Positions 18,684 through 26,352 of a stretch of DNA of 64,000 nucleotides are shown piece by piece; the stretch's first letter is position 1, and every line of letters begins with the position of its first letter. The notes under the pieces were generated by a model. It made no database searches. It was not told where the DNA came from and was given only the letters and a program-made list of their open reading frames with translations. Source of the stretch: Simplicispira sedimenti (lineage in GTDB: Bacteria; Pseudomonadota; Gammaproteobacteria; Burkholderiales; Burkholderiaceae_C); the NCBI RefSeq assembly GCF_022760965.1, contig NZ_JAKVIJ010000001.1, forward strand, positions 310,001-374,000, in the 5' to 3' direction. A program made the position numbers and the translations under genes.

Positions 18684-19115
18684 ATGCGCAGCTACCCCCG
18701 CAACAGCCCCGAAGCCGCCGCCCGCATCGTGGCGCTCATCATGGTGGCCGATGGCCACGTCAGCCGCAGCGAGACGGCTGCGCTGGACAGGCTGCATGCC
18801 AGCACCCTGCTGGACATTGCGCCCGCCGACATGGCACGGGTGCTGCGTGAACTCTCCGAGGACCTCATGTGCACGGCCTATGCCCCTTGGGGCAGTGCGT
18901 GCCGGATCGGTGACGAATTGCTGCGCGCGCTGCTGTCCGAGGTGGACGACCCCGAACTGCGTGCCACCACCCTGGCGCTGTGCCAGGAGGTGGCGCAGGC
19001 CGATGCCCACCTCTCCGAAGCGGAAGAAAGCCTGCTGGCGCAAACGGCCCACCTGTGGGGCCTGGGTCTGGGTCAGCGCACCCGGCTGCAGCGCCAATCG
19101 GCCCTGAGCCTGTGA
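18684..19115 (+). CDS. TerB-like (tellurite resistance TerB family) protein
   Basis: The 143-residue, mainly helical acidic protein matches the TerB-like fold. It has an ALIMVADGHVSRSETAALDRL segment (13-33) and a repeat AQADAHLSEAEESLLAQ (about 111-127). These acidic D/E-rich loops in the family bind metal. AGGAG stands before ATG 18684. It is followed 36 bp later by terC, recalling ter clusters, and it may act with TerC at the membrane in metal or stress handling. Confidence 0.75.
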   Translation: MRSYPRNSPEAAARIVALIMVADGHVSRSETAALDRLHASTLLDIAPADMARVLRELSEDLMCTAYAPWGSACRIGDELLRALLSEVDDPELRATTLALCQEVAQADAHLSEAEESLLAQTAHLWGLGLGQRTRLQRQSALSL

Positions 19116-19151
19116 CCTGCTCCCACCCGAACAACCGAACCTTCTTGCACC

Positions 19152-20189
19152 ATGACTGAAATTCTGCAGACCGCCTTCCTGGGCCACGCCGTCTGGCTGT
19201 GGCTGGTGTTCGTGACGGTGGTGGTGGCCTTGCTCGCCTTCGACCTGGGCGTCTTGCACCGCGACGACCACGAAATCGGCATCCGCGAAAGCCTCTGGCT
19301 CTCGGCCGGCTACATCGGCGCGGCCACGCTCTTCGGTGCGTGGCTGTGGTGGCAGCTAGGCAGCCAGAGCGGCATCGACTACTTCACTGGCTTTGTGGTC
19401 GAAAAATCGCTGTCCATGGACAACGTGTTCGTGATTGCGATGATCTTCTCGTTCTTCGCCATTCCGCGCCAGTACCAGCACCGCGTGCTGTTCTGGGGCA
19501 TTCTGGGCGTCATCGTGCTGCGCGCGATCATGATCGGCCTGGGCGCCGCACTGGTCACCCAGTTCTCGTGGGTGCTGTACCTGTTTGGCGCCTTCCTGGT
19601 GGCTACCGGCATCAAGATGCTGTGGATGGCCGACCACACGCCCAACCTGGATAAGAACCCGCTGCTGCGCTGGCTGCGCACCCACCTGCGCGTGACGCCG
19701 CAGTTGCACGGCAACGCGTTCTTCGTGAGCGCACCACACCCTACCAGCGGAAAGGCCGTGACCTGGGTAACGCCCCTGTTCCTGGCACTGTGCATGGTGG
19801 AGTTTGCCGACCTGATCTTCGCCGTGGATTCGGTGCCCGCCATCTTCGCCATCACCACCGACCCGTTCATCGTGTACACGAGCAACATCTTCGCCATCCT
19901 GGGCCTGCGCGCGCTGTACTTTGCGCTGGCGGCCATGATCCACCGCTTCGCCTACCTCAAGTACGCGCTGGCCCTGGTGCTGGTGTTCATCGGCAGCAAG
20001 ATCTTCCTGGTCAACATCGTGGGCAAGATTCCCTCGCTGGTCAGCCTGGGCATCACAGTGGGGCTGATTGCCGGGGGGGTGCTGGTGTCGCTGTGGAAGA
20101 CACGCGGCCAGGCCGCCGGGGCCGTGGCGTGGGCCCCTGAAGAGGCACTGGCCGCACCCAAGGACGGAGGCACCGTGCAAGCCCAGTGA
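19152..20189 (+). CDS. TerC/Alx family integral membrane protein
   Basis: The 345-residue protein has about nine membrane segments. It carries the TerC family signatures AFDLGVLHRDD (29-39) and FTGFVVEKSLSMDNVFVIAMIFSFF (about 80-104), and a second acidic motif FADLIFAVDSVPAIFAIT. Alx/TerC proteins are linked to manganese export or metalation of exoenzymes and to alkaline or tellurite stress. It follows a zinc-ribbon and a TerB-like gene and lies opposite an NhaR-type regulator. I see no yybP-ykoY riboswitch upstream. Confidence 0.92.
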   Translation: MTEILQTAFLGHAVWLWLVFVTVVVALLAFDLGVLHRDDHEIGIRESLWLSAGYIGAATLFGAWLWWQLGSQSGIDYFTGFVVEKSLSMDNVFVIAMIFSFFAIPRQYQHRVLFWGILGVIVLRAIMIGLGAALVTQFSWVLYLFGAFLVATGIKMLWMADHTPNLDKNPLLRWLRTHLRVTPQLHGNAFFVSAPHPTSGKAVTWVTPLFLALCMVEFADLIFAVDSVPAIFAITTDPFIVYTSNIFAILGLRALYFALAAMIHRFAYLKYALALVLVFIGSKIFLVNIVGKIPSLVSLGITVGLIAGGVLVSLWKTRGQAAGAVAWAPEEALAAPKDGGTVQAQ

Positions 20190-20276
20190 CGGGCAACTCA
20201 AGCCCAAACCCTGTGCAATGGTGGGAGCAGACCGGTCCGGCCCCGCATGAGGCCAGATCTGAAAGCCCCACCATTC

Positions 20277-20322
20277 GCTATTATTTTGATAGCTATTGGC
20301 GCAATATCCATAAGCGCTGAAG
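20277..20322. repeat. Dispersed two-hairpin repeat, inverted degenerate copy
   Basis: This segment reads GCTATTATTTTGATAGC, then TATTGGCGC...CCATAAGCGC. It is the inverted orientation of the repeat at 48654: a GCTAT/ATAGC hairpin next to an AAGCGC/GCGCC-type arm. It lies in the 188-bp gap before dinG. Confidence 0.6.
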
Positions 20323-20377
20323 CCATATTTCTTACCAATACCGAGCGAATTGCCGGCTGTGCCACACTCCCACCCCT

Positions 20378-22552
20378 ATGTCTTCCACAGAATGGGCCCA
20401 GGCGGGCCTGCAGGCGTTCGATGCGGTGGTGCGCTCCACCGAGGGTTTCCGTGGCCGCGCGGGCCAGCGCGCCATGGCCGAGCAGGTGGCGCGCACCTTC
20501 GGCGCGGCGCAGCTCGGCAAGGTGGACGAGGAGGAGGGCGAGCCCACGCGCGCCATCGCCGTGATCCAGGCCGGCACGGGCGTGGGCAAGTCGCTGGCCT
20601 ACTGCGCGCCGGCCATCGCCATCGCGCTGGCGCGCGGCACGCGCGTGCTCATTTCCACCGCCACCGTGGCGCTGCAGGAGCAGCTGGTGCACAAGGACCT
20701 GCCCGCGCTCGCTGCGCAGATGGAGCAACCCTTCAAATTCGCGCTGGCCAAGGGGCGCGGGCGCTATGTGTGCAAGCTCAAGCTCGAACGCCTGGCCGGC
20801 ACGGGCGAGGCGCACGGCGAGGACGATGACGACCTGTTCCCCGAGGAGGCCGCGCACGCGCGCGGCAAGCCCAGCCGGCAGGAGACCGAGGCACGCATGC
20901 AGTTCTACGCCAGCATGGCGCAGGCCCTGGCTCAGGGAGCGTGGGACGGCGACCGCGACAGCCTGGACACGCCGCCCGAGCCCGAGGCCTGGAGCCCCGT
21001 GGCGGCCGAGGGCAGCTCGTGCACCGGGCGGCACTGCCCGGCCTTCAGCCAGTGCGTGTACTACGACCAGCGCAAGGCGCTGGTGGGCGCGCAGGTGATC
21101 GTGGCCAACCACGACCTGCTGCTGTCGTCCTTGGGCGCGCGCGTGCTGCCCGAGCTGGACAACTGCCTGCTGGTGCTGGACGAGGCGCACCACCTGCCCG
21201 CCACCGCGCTGGACCAGTTCGCCTGCAGCGCGGACCTGAGCCGCCTCACCTGGATCGACCGGCTCTCCAGCCGCGCGCTGCGCATCGGCACGCTGGTGGA
21301 GGTGACCGAGGTGGCCGACATCCCGCGCCACGCCAGCCAGTTGCGCCAGCACCTGCAAGACCTGGCGCGCCTGGTGATGGACCTGTACGGCGAGGCCCTC
21401 AAGGCCCAGAACAGCGCCTGGGGCCCGGCGCGCGTGCGCGTGCCGCGCGGCGTGCTGCCCGGGGCGCTGCACGAGCCGCTGGGCCAGCTCGCGCACCACG
21501 CGGCGGGCTTTCTGGAATGCCTGCGCGCCATCTCCAAGGCGCTGCGCGCCGAGATGCGCGACAAGCCCGACGAGGCGCGGCGCCTGTCGCAGCTCTATGC
21601 GCAGATCGGCACGCTCGCGCCCCGGCTCGAAGCCGTGCACGCCACGGCGCAACTGCTGCTGCAGGAGCCGCCCGAGGGCGAGGCCACGGGCTTCGTGCCC
21701 AACGCCAAGTGGTTCACGCTGGAGACCGACGGCGACTTCATCGTCGTCAAGGCGCACGCCAGCCCCATCCTGCCCGGCAGCACGCTGCGCGGCCACCTCT
21801 GGAGCAGCGTGCGCGGCGCGGTGCTGACCTCGGCCACGCTCACAAGCTGCGGACAGTTCGATTTCTTCCTGCGCGAATCGGGCCTGCACGGCATGGATGC
21901 CGCCACCACGCTCGAAGTGCCCAGCCCGTTCAACTACGCCGCCCAGGGCACCTTGATCGCCGCCGAGACCCACGCCGACCCGAAGAACGCCGTGCAGTTC
22001 ACCACCGAGATGGTCGAGGCCCTGCTGCACGACCTGGCGCGCGTGGAATACGGCGCCCTGGTGCTGTTCACCTCGCGCGAGCAGATGCGCCAGGCGGTCG
22101 ATGCGCTGGCCACCTCCATGCGCAGCGTGGTGCTGGTGCAGAACCAGATCCCGCGCACGCAGCTGCTGGCGCGTCACCGCGAGCGCGTGGCGGCGGGCGA
22201 GCCCTCCATCATCTTCGGCATGCAGTCCTTCGGCGAAGGGCTGGACCTGCCTGGGCGGCTGTGCGAATCGGTGTTCATCACCAAGCTGCCCTTCGCCCCG
22301 CCCGACGACCCCGTGGGCGAGACCCGCGCCGAATGGCTGCGCGCCGTGGGGCGCGATCCGTTCAGCGAACTGGTGGTGCCGGCCACCGCCATCCGCCTGG
22401 CGCAATGGGCGGGCCGCGCCATCCGCACCGAGGAAGACCAGGCGCATGTGTATTGCTACGACAAACGCCTCACGCGCACCAGCTACGGCCAGCGCCTGCT
22501 CAAGGGCCTGCCGCCGTTCACGTTGGAGCGGCGCGGCGCGCGCGGACAATAG
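20378..22552 (+). CDS. dinG: ATP-dependent DNA helicase DinG
   Basis: The 724-residue protein is a superfamily 2, XPD-like 5'-3' helicase that unwinds R-loops and other structures. Walker A GTGVGKS lies at 66-72 and the DEAH box VLDEAHH near 267. Iron-sulfur cluster Cys residues are in RGRYVCKLKL and in the SSCTGRHCPAFSQCVYY segment. The C-terminal helicase motifs include IIFGMQSFGEGLDLPG and a QWAGRAIRTEEDQ motif VI. No LexA box is obvious upstream, where a dispersed repeat sits instead. Confidence 0.93.
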   Translation: MSSTEWAQAGLQAFDAVVRSTEGFRGRAGQRAMAEQVARTFGAAQLGKVDEEEGEPTRAIAVIQAGTGVGKSLAYCAPAIAIALARGTRVLISTATVALQEQLVHKDLPALAAQMEQPFKFALAKGRGRYVCKLKLERLAGTGEAHGEDDDDLFPEEAAHARGKPSRQETEARMQFYASMAQALAQGAWDGDRDSLDTPPEPEAWSPVAAEGSSCTGRHCPAFSQCVYYDQRKALVGAQVIVANHDLLLSSLGARVLPELDNCLLVLDEAHHLPATALDQFACSADLSRLTWIDRLSSRALRIGTLVEVTEVADIPRHASQLRQHLQDLARLVMDLYGEALKAQNSAWGPARVRVPRGVLPGALHEPLGQLAHHAAGFLECLRAISKALRAEMRDKPDEARRLSQLYAQIGTLAPRLEAVHATAQLLLQEPPEGEATGFVPNAKWFTLETDGDFIVVKAHASPILPGSTLRGHLWSSVRGAVLTSATLTSCGQFDFFLRESGLHGMDAATTLEVPSPFNYAAQGTLIAAETHADPKNAVQFTTEMVEALLHDLARVEYGALVLFTSREQMRQAVDALATSMRSVVLVQNQIPRTQLLARHRERVAAGEPSIIFGMQSFGEGLDLPGRLCESVFITKLPFAPPDDPVGETRAEWLRAVGRDPFSELVVPATAIRLAQWAGRAIRTEEDQAHVYCYDKRLTRTSYGQRLLKGLPPFTLERRGARGQ

Positions 22553-22590
22553 CGGCCCTGCACCACAACAACACAGCGGAGGAAATCCCC

Positions 22591-22947
22591 ATGCCCCACA
22601 CCGTGCCCGCCTGCCCGCAATGCGGCCAGGAAAACACCTATCCCGACGGCGACAACTACATCTGCCCCGACTGCGGGCACGAATGGCCCCAGGCCGCCGC
22701 CGCCAGCCAGGAGGACGAAGCCGCCGGCGACGGCGTGGTGCGCGACGCCAACGGCAACCCGCTGCAGGACGGCGACGCCGTGATCCTGGTGAAGGACCTC
22801 AAGGTCAAGGGCGCGTCGTCCACGCTGAAGAAGGGCACCAAGATCAAGGGCATCCGCCTGGTGGACGGCTCCGACGGCCACAACGTGGACTGCAAGACCG
22901 ACCTGGGCAGCATGTTGCTCAAGTCAGAATTCCTGAAAAAGGCCTGA
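22591..22947 (+). CDS. yjdM: Zinc-ribbon protein YjdM (PhnA)
   Basis: The 118-residue protein has a zinc ribbon (C8-x2-C11 and C-x2-C in YICPDCGHEW) and a C-terminal SH3-like domain. The family pattern VRDANGNPLQDGDAVILVKDLKVKG...LKKGTKIKGIRLV is clear. Despite its old PhnA name it is not part of C-P lyase. GGAGGAA precedes the ATG closely. It lies 38 bp after dinG and eight bases before the exonuclease gene. Confidence 0.93.
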   Translation: MPHTVPACPQCGQENTYPDGDNYICPDCGHEWPQAAAASQEDEAAGDGVVRDANGNPLQDGDAVILVKDLKVKGASSTLKKGTKIKGIRLVDGSDGHNVDCKTDLGSMLLKSEFLKKA

Positions 22948-22954
22948 AACCCCG

Positions 22955-23578
22955 ATGCCCGCGCCCATCGCCATCATCGACTTCGAGACCACCGGCAGCA
23001 CACCCGCCCAGGGCGCGCGCGCCACCGAGGTGGCCATCGTGCTCGTGGAGGGCGGCCAGGTGGTGGACCAGTTCCAGAGCCTGATGAACGCTGGGGTGCG
23101 CATTCCGCCGTTCATCACGCAGCTCACCGGCATCACCAACGCCATGGTGGCCGATGCACCGCCCGCGGCCGAGGTCATGGCGCAGGCGCGCCGTTTTGTG
23201 GGCGACACACCGCTGGTGGCGCACAACGCGCCGTTCGACCGGGGCTTCTGGCAGGCCGAACTGGCGCGCGCCAACTGCGATGCGCCGCAGCCCTTTGCCT
23301 GCACGGTGCGGCTGGCGCGCCGCCTGTACCCCGAGGCTCCCAACCACCAGCTCGGCACGCTGGCACGCTTTCACCAGTTGCCCAGCACGGGCCGCGCGCA
23401 CCGGGCGCTGGCCGACGCGCAGGTGACGGCGGCGCTGCTGCTGCGCATGCAGCAGGACCTGCGCGAGCGCTGGGGCGTGGCCGCGCCGGACTTTGGTTTT
23501 TTGCTGGCGCTGCAGGCCTGCCCCAAGGCGCGGCTGGCGCGGTTTCTGCAGTCAAACACCCTGGGCATGGCGGGTTGA
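22955..23578 (+). CDS. 3'-5' exonuclease, DnaQ (DEDDh) family
   Basis: The 207-residue exonuclease has motif Exo I IIDFETTG (D9, E11), Exo II VAHNAPFDRGFW and Exo III RAHRALADAQ, matching the DEDDh class of DNA polymerase III epsilon-like proofreaders. It is too short to carry a polymerase-binding tail and is not next to rnhA, so it is likely an accessory exonuclease rather than the replicative epsilon. It follows yjdM directly. Confidence 0.9.
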   Translation: MPAPIAIIDFETTGSTPAQGARATEVAIVLVEGGQVVDQFQSLMNAGVRIPPFITQLTGITNAMVADAPPAAEVMAQARRFVGDTPLVAHNAPFDRGFWQAELARANCDAPQPFACTVRLARRLYPEAPNHQLGTLARFHQLPSTGRAHRALADAQVTAALLLRMQQDLRERWGVAAPDFGFLLALQACPKARLARFLQSNTLGMAG

Positions 23579-23654
23579 GGCGATCGGGGCTGCACGCTGT
23601 CACGGTCTGCCGATACAGTGGAGCCCTTGTTCAGTCACAACAACAGGGGTTTCC

Positions 23655-24236
23655 ATGGTGATTCTGGTTCTGGGTCTGGTGCTCTTTTTGGGAGTGCATT
23701 CGGTGCGCATCGTGGCCGATGGCTGGCGCACGCAGATGCGTGCGCGCCTGGGCGAGGGTGCCTGGAAGGGGCTGTACTCGGTGGTGTCGATCGTGGGCCT
23801 GGGGCTGGTGGTCTGGGGCTATGGGCTGGCACGGCAGGAGCCGGTCGTGCTGTGGAACCCGCCCGTGGCCATGCGGCACATGGCATCGCTGTTCACGCTG
23901 GTGGCGTTTGTGCTGCTGCTGGCCGCCTATGTGCCGCGCAATGTGTTCAAGGCGCGGCTGCACCACCCCATGGTGCTGGCGGTCAAGACCTGGGCGCTGG
24001 GGCACCTGATCTCCAACGGCAACCTGGCCGATGTGGCGCTGTTTGGCGGTTTTTTGCTGTGGGCGGTGCTGGACTTCCGCGCCGCGCGCCAGCGCGACCG
24101 GGCCCAGGGCACCAGCTACCCCAGCGGCACGCTGGCGGGCACGGGCATCACCGTGGTGCTGGGGGGCGTGGCCTGGGCGGCGTTTGCCTTCTGGGGCCAT
24201 GCACTGCTGATTGGCATCTCACCGCTGGGGCGCTAA
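23655..24236 (+). CDS. NnrU family membrane protein
   Basis: The 193-residue protein has five to six membrane segments. Its NnrU hallmarks are LFLGVHSVRI near the start, WGYGLARQEPVVLWNPP, and ARLHHPMVLAVKTWALGHLISNGNLADVALFGGFLLWA. NnrU is linked to nitric oxide metabolism in denitrifiers, but its biochemistry is unknown and it is common in non-denitrifiers. ATG 23655 begins the first membrane helix. Confidence 0.9.
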   Translation: MVILVLGLVLFLGVHSVRIVADGWRTQMRARLGEGAWKGLYSVVSIVGLGLVVWGYGLARQEPVVLWNPPVAMRHMASLFTLVAFVLLLAAYVPRNVFKARLHHPMVLAVKTWALGHLISNGNLADVALFGGFLLWAVLDFRAARQRDRAQGTSYPSGTLAGTGITVVLGGVAWAAFAFWGHALLIGISPLGR

Positions 24237-24260
24237 GCTGACCCCCTCAAGGAGGTACCC

Positions 24261-24437
24261 ATGAAAGGCAATTTTGCAGCTGTGGTTCTGGTGGTGGTGG
24301 GCAGCTTCATGCTGCTGACCAACCTGGGCATCATCGACGTGAGTGTGCGTGAGCTGCTGCACACTTGGTGGCCGGTGGTGCTGATTGGTGTGGGCGTGGC
24401 CCTGTTCGTGACGCCGGAGCGCATCAAGAAGAAGTGA
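24261..24437 (+). CDS. Small membrane protein, LiaI/LiaF-like transmembrane region (DUF5668-like)
   Basis: The 58-residue protein opens at ATG 24261, with GGAGG eight bases upstream. Two hydrophobic stretches flank a short charged turn: residues 5-24, then SVRELLHTWWPVVLIGVGVA, and a basic tail RIKKK. This is the usual form of LiaI/LiaF-type two-helix domains, which often occur alone or with stress regulators. It is 24 bp after nnrU and likely co-transcribed. Confidence 0.8.
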   Translation: MKGNFAAVVLVVVGSFMLLTNLGIIDVSVRELLHTWWPVVLIGVGVALFVTPERIKKK

Positions 24438-24460
24438 AGGCTGGACGGCCCAGCGCTGGT

Positions 24461-24494
24461 TTGCTATTGTATTTATAGCTGCCAGCGCTTATAT
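24461..24494. repeat. Dispersed two-hairpin repeat, inverted copy
   Basis: TTGCTATTGTATTTATAGC followed by TGCCAGCGCTTATAT matches the inverted orientation of the family: the GCTAT/ATAGC hairpin plus one CCAGCGCTT arm. It lies between the small membrane protein and the NlpC/P60 gene, with its end 11 bp before the latter's start. Confidence 0.7.
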
Positions 24495-24505
24495 TCATTG
24501 CCTTC

Positions 24506-25021
24506 ATGCCCATTTTTACCCTGAATTCCACCGTCACCCGCGTGCCCGCCATGCTCACATTGGCGGCGGCCTTGCTGCTGGGCGCCTGTGGCAGCGCGCC
24601 CCCGGCGCGAATGGAGCCGTCGGCCTGGCCGGGTACGCCCTCGCTGTCGGACGAGCAGGCGCACGACATCGCCATCCACGCGCTGGGCCTGGTGGGCACG
24701 CCCTACCGCTACGGGGGCAACACGCCCGACACAGGTTTTGATTGCAGCGGCCTGATCGGCTACGTGTACCGCCAGCGCGTGGGCACTCCGCCACCGCGCA
24801 CCGTGGCCCAGCTGAACCAGTGGGGCCAGCCGATTGACGCCAACGAACTGCGCACCGGCGACCTGGTGGTGTTTGGCCGGGGCCGCAGTCCCTCGCACGC
24901 CGGCATTTATGTGGGGGAGGGGCGGTTTGTGCATGCGCCCAGCAGCGGCGGCACGGTGCGCCTGGACCATCTGCAGTCGCGCCACTGGTCCAACCAGAAC
25001 CCCGCCTTCCGCAGGCCCTGA
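24506..25021 (+). CDS. NlpC/P60 (C40) cell-wall hydrolase, lipoprotein
   Basis: The 171-residue protein has a lipoprotein signal with lipobox LLGAC (Cys28). Its NlpC/P60 papain-like domain has catalytic Cys in TGFDCSGLIGYVY, His in SPSHAGIYVGEGRF and a third polar residue in FVHAPSSGGTV. It probably cleaves peptide cross-links of murein from the outer membrane side, like Spr/MepS. Confidence 0.92.
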   Translation: MPIFTLNSTVTRVPAMLTLAAALLLGACGSAPPARMEPSAWPGTPSLSDEQAHDIAIHALGLVGTPYRYGGNTPDTGFDCSGLIGYVYRQRVGTPPPRTVAQLNQWGQPIDANELRTGDLVVFGRGRSPSHAGIYVGEGRFVHAPSSGGTVRLDHLQSRHWSNQNPAFRRP

Positions 25022-25081
25022 GCGCCTGCTCTGCGCACGCGACAGCGGCTTGAAAGCCGTCCGCGCGACAATCGGGGGATC

Positions 25082-26182
25082 ATGAACCACGTCCACCGCC
25101 CCGCCAGCGTGCCCAGCACGCACGACACCACCCGCATCGACGACACGCGCATCAAGGCCGTGCGCCCCTTGATCACCCCTGCACTGCTGCAGGAGTGGCT
25201 GCCCACGCCGGACAGCGCCCTGGCGCTGGTGGAAGGCAGCCGCGCCGCCATTTCGCGCGTGCTGCACGGGCAGGACGACCGGCTCGTGGTGGTGGTGGGG
25301 CCTTGCTCCATCCACGACCACGACCAGGCCATGGACTACGCGCGCCAGCTCAAGGCGCAGGCCGAGGCGCTGCAGGACGACCTGCTCGTGGTGATGCGTG
25401 TGTACTTTGAAAAGCCGCGCACCACCGTGGGCTGGAAGGGCTACATCAACGACCCGCACCTGGACGGCAGCTTTGCCATCAACGAAGGGCTGGAGATGGC
25501 GCGCACGCTGCTGCTGGACATTCTGGCGCTGGGCCTGCCGGTAGGCACCGAGTTCCTGGACCTGCTGTCGCCACAGTTCATCAGCGACCTGGTGAGCTGG
25601 GCCGCCATTGGCGCACGCACCACCGAGAGCCAGAGCCACCGCCAGCTCGCCAGCGGCCTGAGCTGCCCGGTGGGCTTCAAGAACGGCACCGACGGCGGCG
25701 TGAAGGTGGCCACCGACGCCATCCAGGCCGCGCAGTCCACCCACGCCTTCATGGGCATGACCAAGATGGGCCAGGCCGCCATTTTTGAAACGCGCGGCAA
25801 CCAGGACTGCCACGTCATCCTGCGCGGTGGCAAGCACCCCAACTATCAAAAGGCCGATGTGGATGCCGCCTGCGCACTGCTGCAGGCGGCAGGCCTGCGT
25901 GAGCAGGTGATGATCGACGTATCGCACGCCAACAGCAGCAAGCAGCACCAGCGCCAGATCGTGGTGGCCCACGATGTGGCGGCCCAGATTGCCGCAGGCG
26001 ATGCACGCATCACCGGCGTGATGATCGAAAGCCACCTGAACGAGGGCCGCCAGGACATCGTGCCCGGCCAGGCGCTGCGCCAGGGCGTGTCGGTGACCGA
26101 CGCCTGCATCAGCATGGAACAGACCGTGCCCGTGTTGCAGGCCTTGGCCCAGGCGGTACGCACGCGCCGTGCAGGCCGCTGA
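25082..26182 (+). CDS. aroG: 3-deoxy-7-phosphoheptulonate (DAHP) synthase, class I
   Basis: The enzyme condenses phosphoenolpyruvate and erythrose 4-phosphate, the first step of aromatic amino-acid synthesis. The 366-residue protein has VVVGPCSIHD, VMRVYFEKPRTTVGWKGYINDP, a SQSHRQLASGLS segment, VGFKNGTDG, ILRGG and DVSHANSSKQH, as in the AroF/G/H family. Length is typical. Which amino acid inhibits it cannot be decided with confidence. The start is ATG 25082. Confidence 0.93.
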   Translation: MNHVHRPASVPSTHDTTRIDDTRIKAVRPLITPALLQEWLPTPDSALALVEGSRAAISRVLHGQDDRLVVVVGPCSIHDHDQAMDYARQLKAQAEALQDDLLVVMRVYFEKPRTTVGWKGYINDPHLDGSFAINEGLEMARTLLLDILALGLPVGTEFLDLLSPQFISDLVSWAAIGARTTESQSHRQLASGLSCPVGFKNGTDGGVKVATDAIQAAQSTHAFMGMTKMGQAAIFETRGNQDCHVILRGGKHPNYQKADVDAACALLQAAGLREQVMIDVSHANSSKQHQRQIVVAHDVAAQIAAGDARITGVMIESHLNEGRQDIVPGQALRQGVSVTDACISMEQTVPVLQALAQAVRTRRAGR

Positions 26183-26352
26183 GAGGCGGATTGCCTTTGG
26201 CCCACGGATGGCGGAACCGGAGCGAAACGGGTAGCATGACGTAAGCATTTGTGACAACACAGAATGTGAAACTGCGATGAAGCCTCTGAGCCCACCTTTC
26301 ACGCTGGGCCTTTCCGTCTATGGCACCGCGCCGATGGGTGCGTGAGTAACCC

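Noticed and set aside
20198..22549. 783-residue minus-strand frame opposite dinG
   Set aside because: Arg/His/Gln-rich shadow of dinG with no recognisable fold.
24473..26302. 609-residue minus-strand frame across the NlpC and aroG genes
   Set aside because: It covers two well-supported genes on the other strand and has shadow-type composition.
26183..26352. Possible cyclic di-GMP riboswitch upstream of the GGDEF/EAL gene
   Set aside because: The conserved GEMM core and tetraloop receptor could not be recognised; only a short untested 22-codon ORF is visible.
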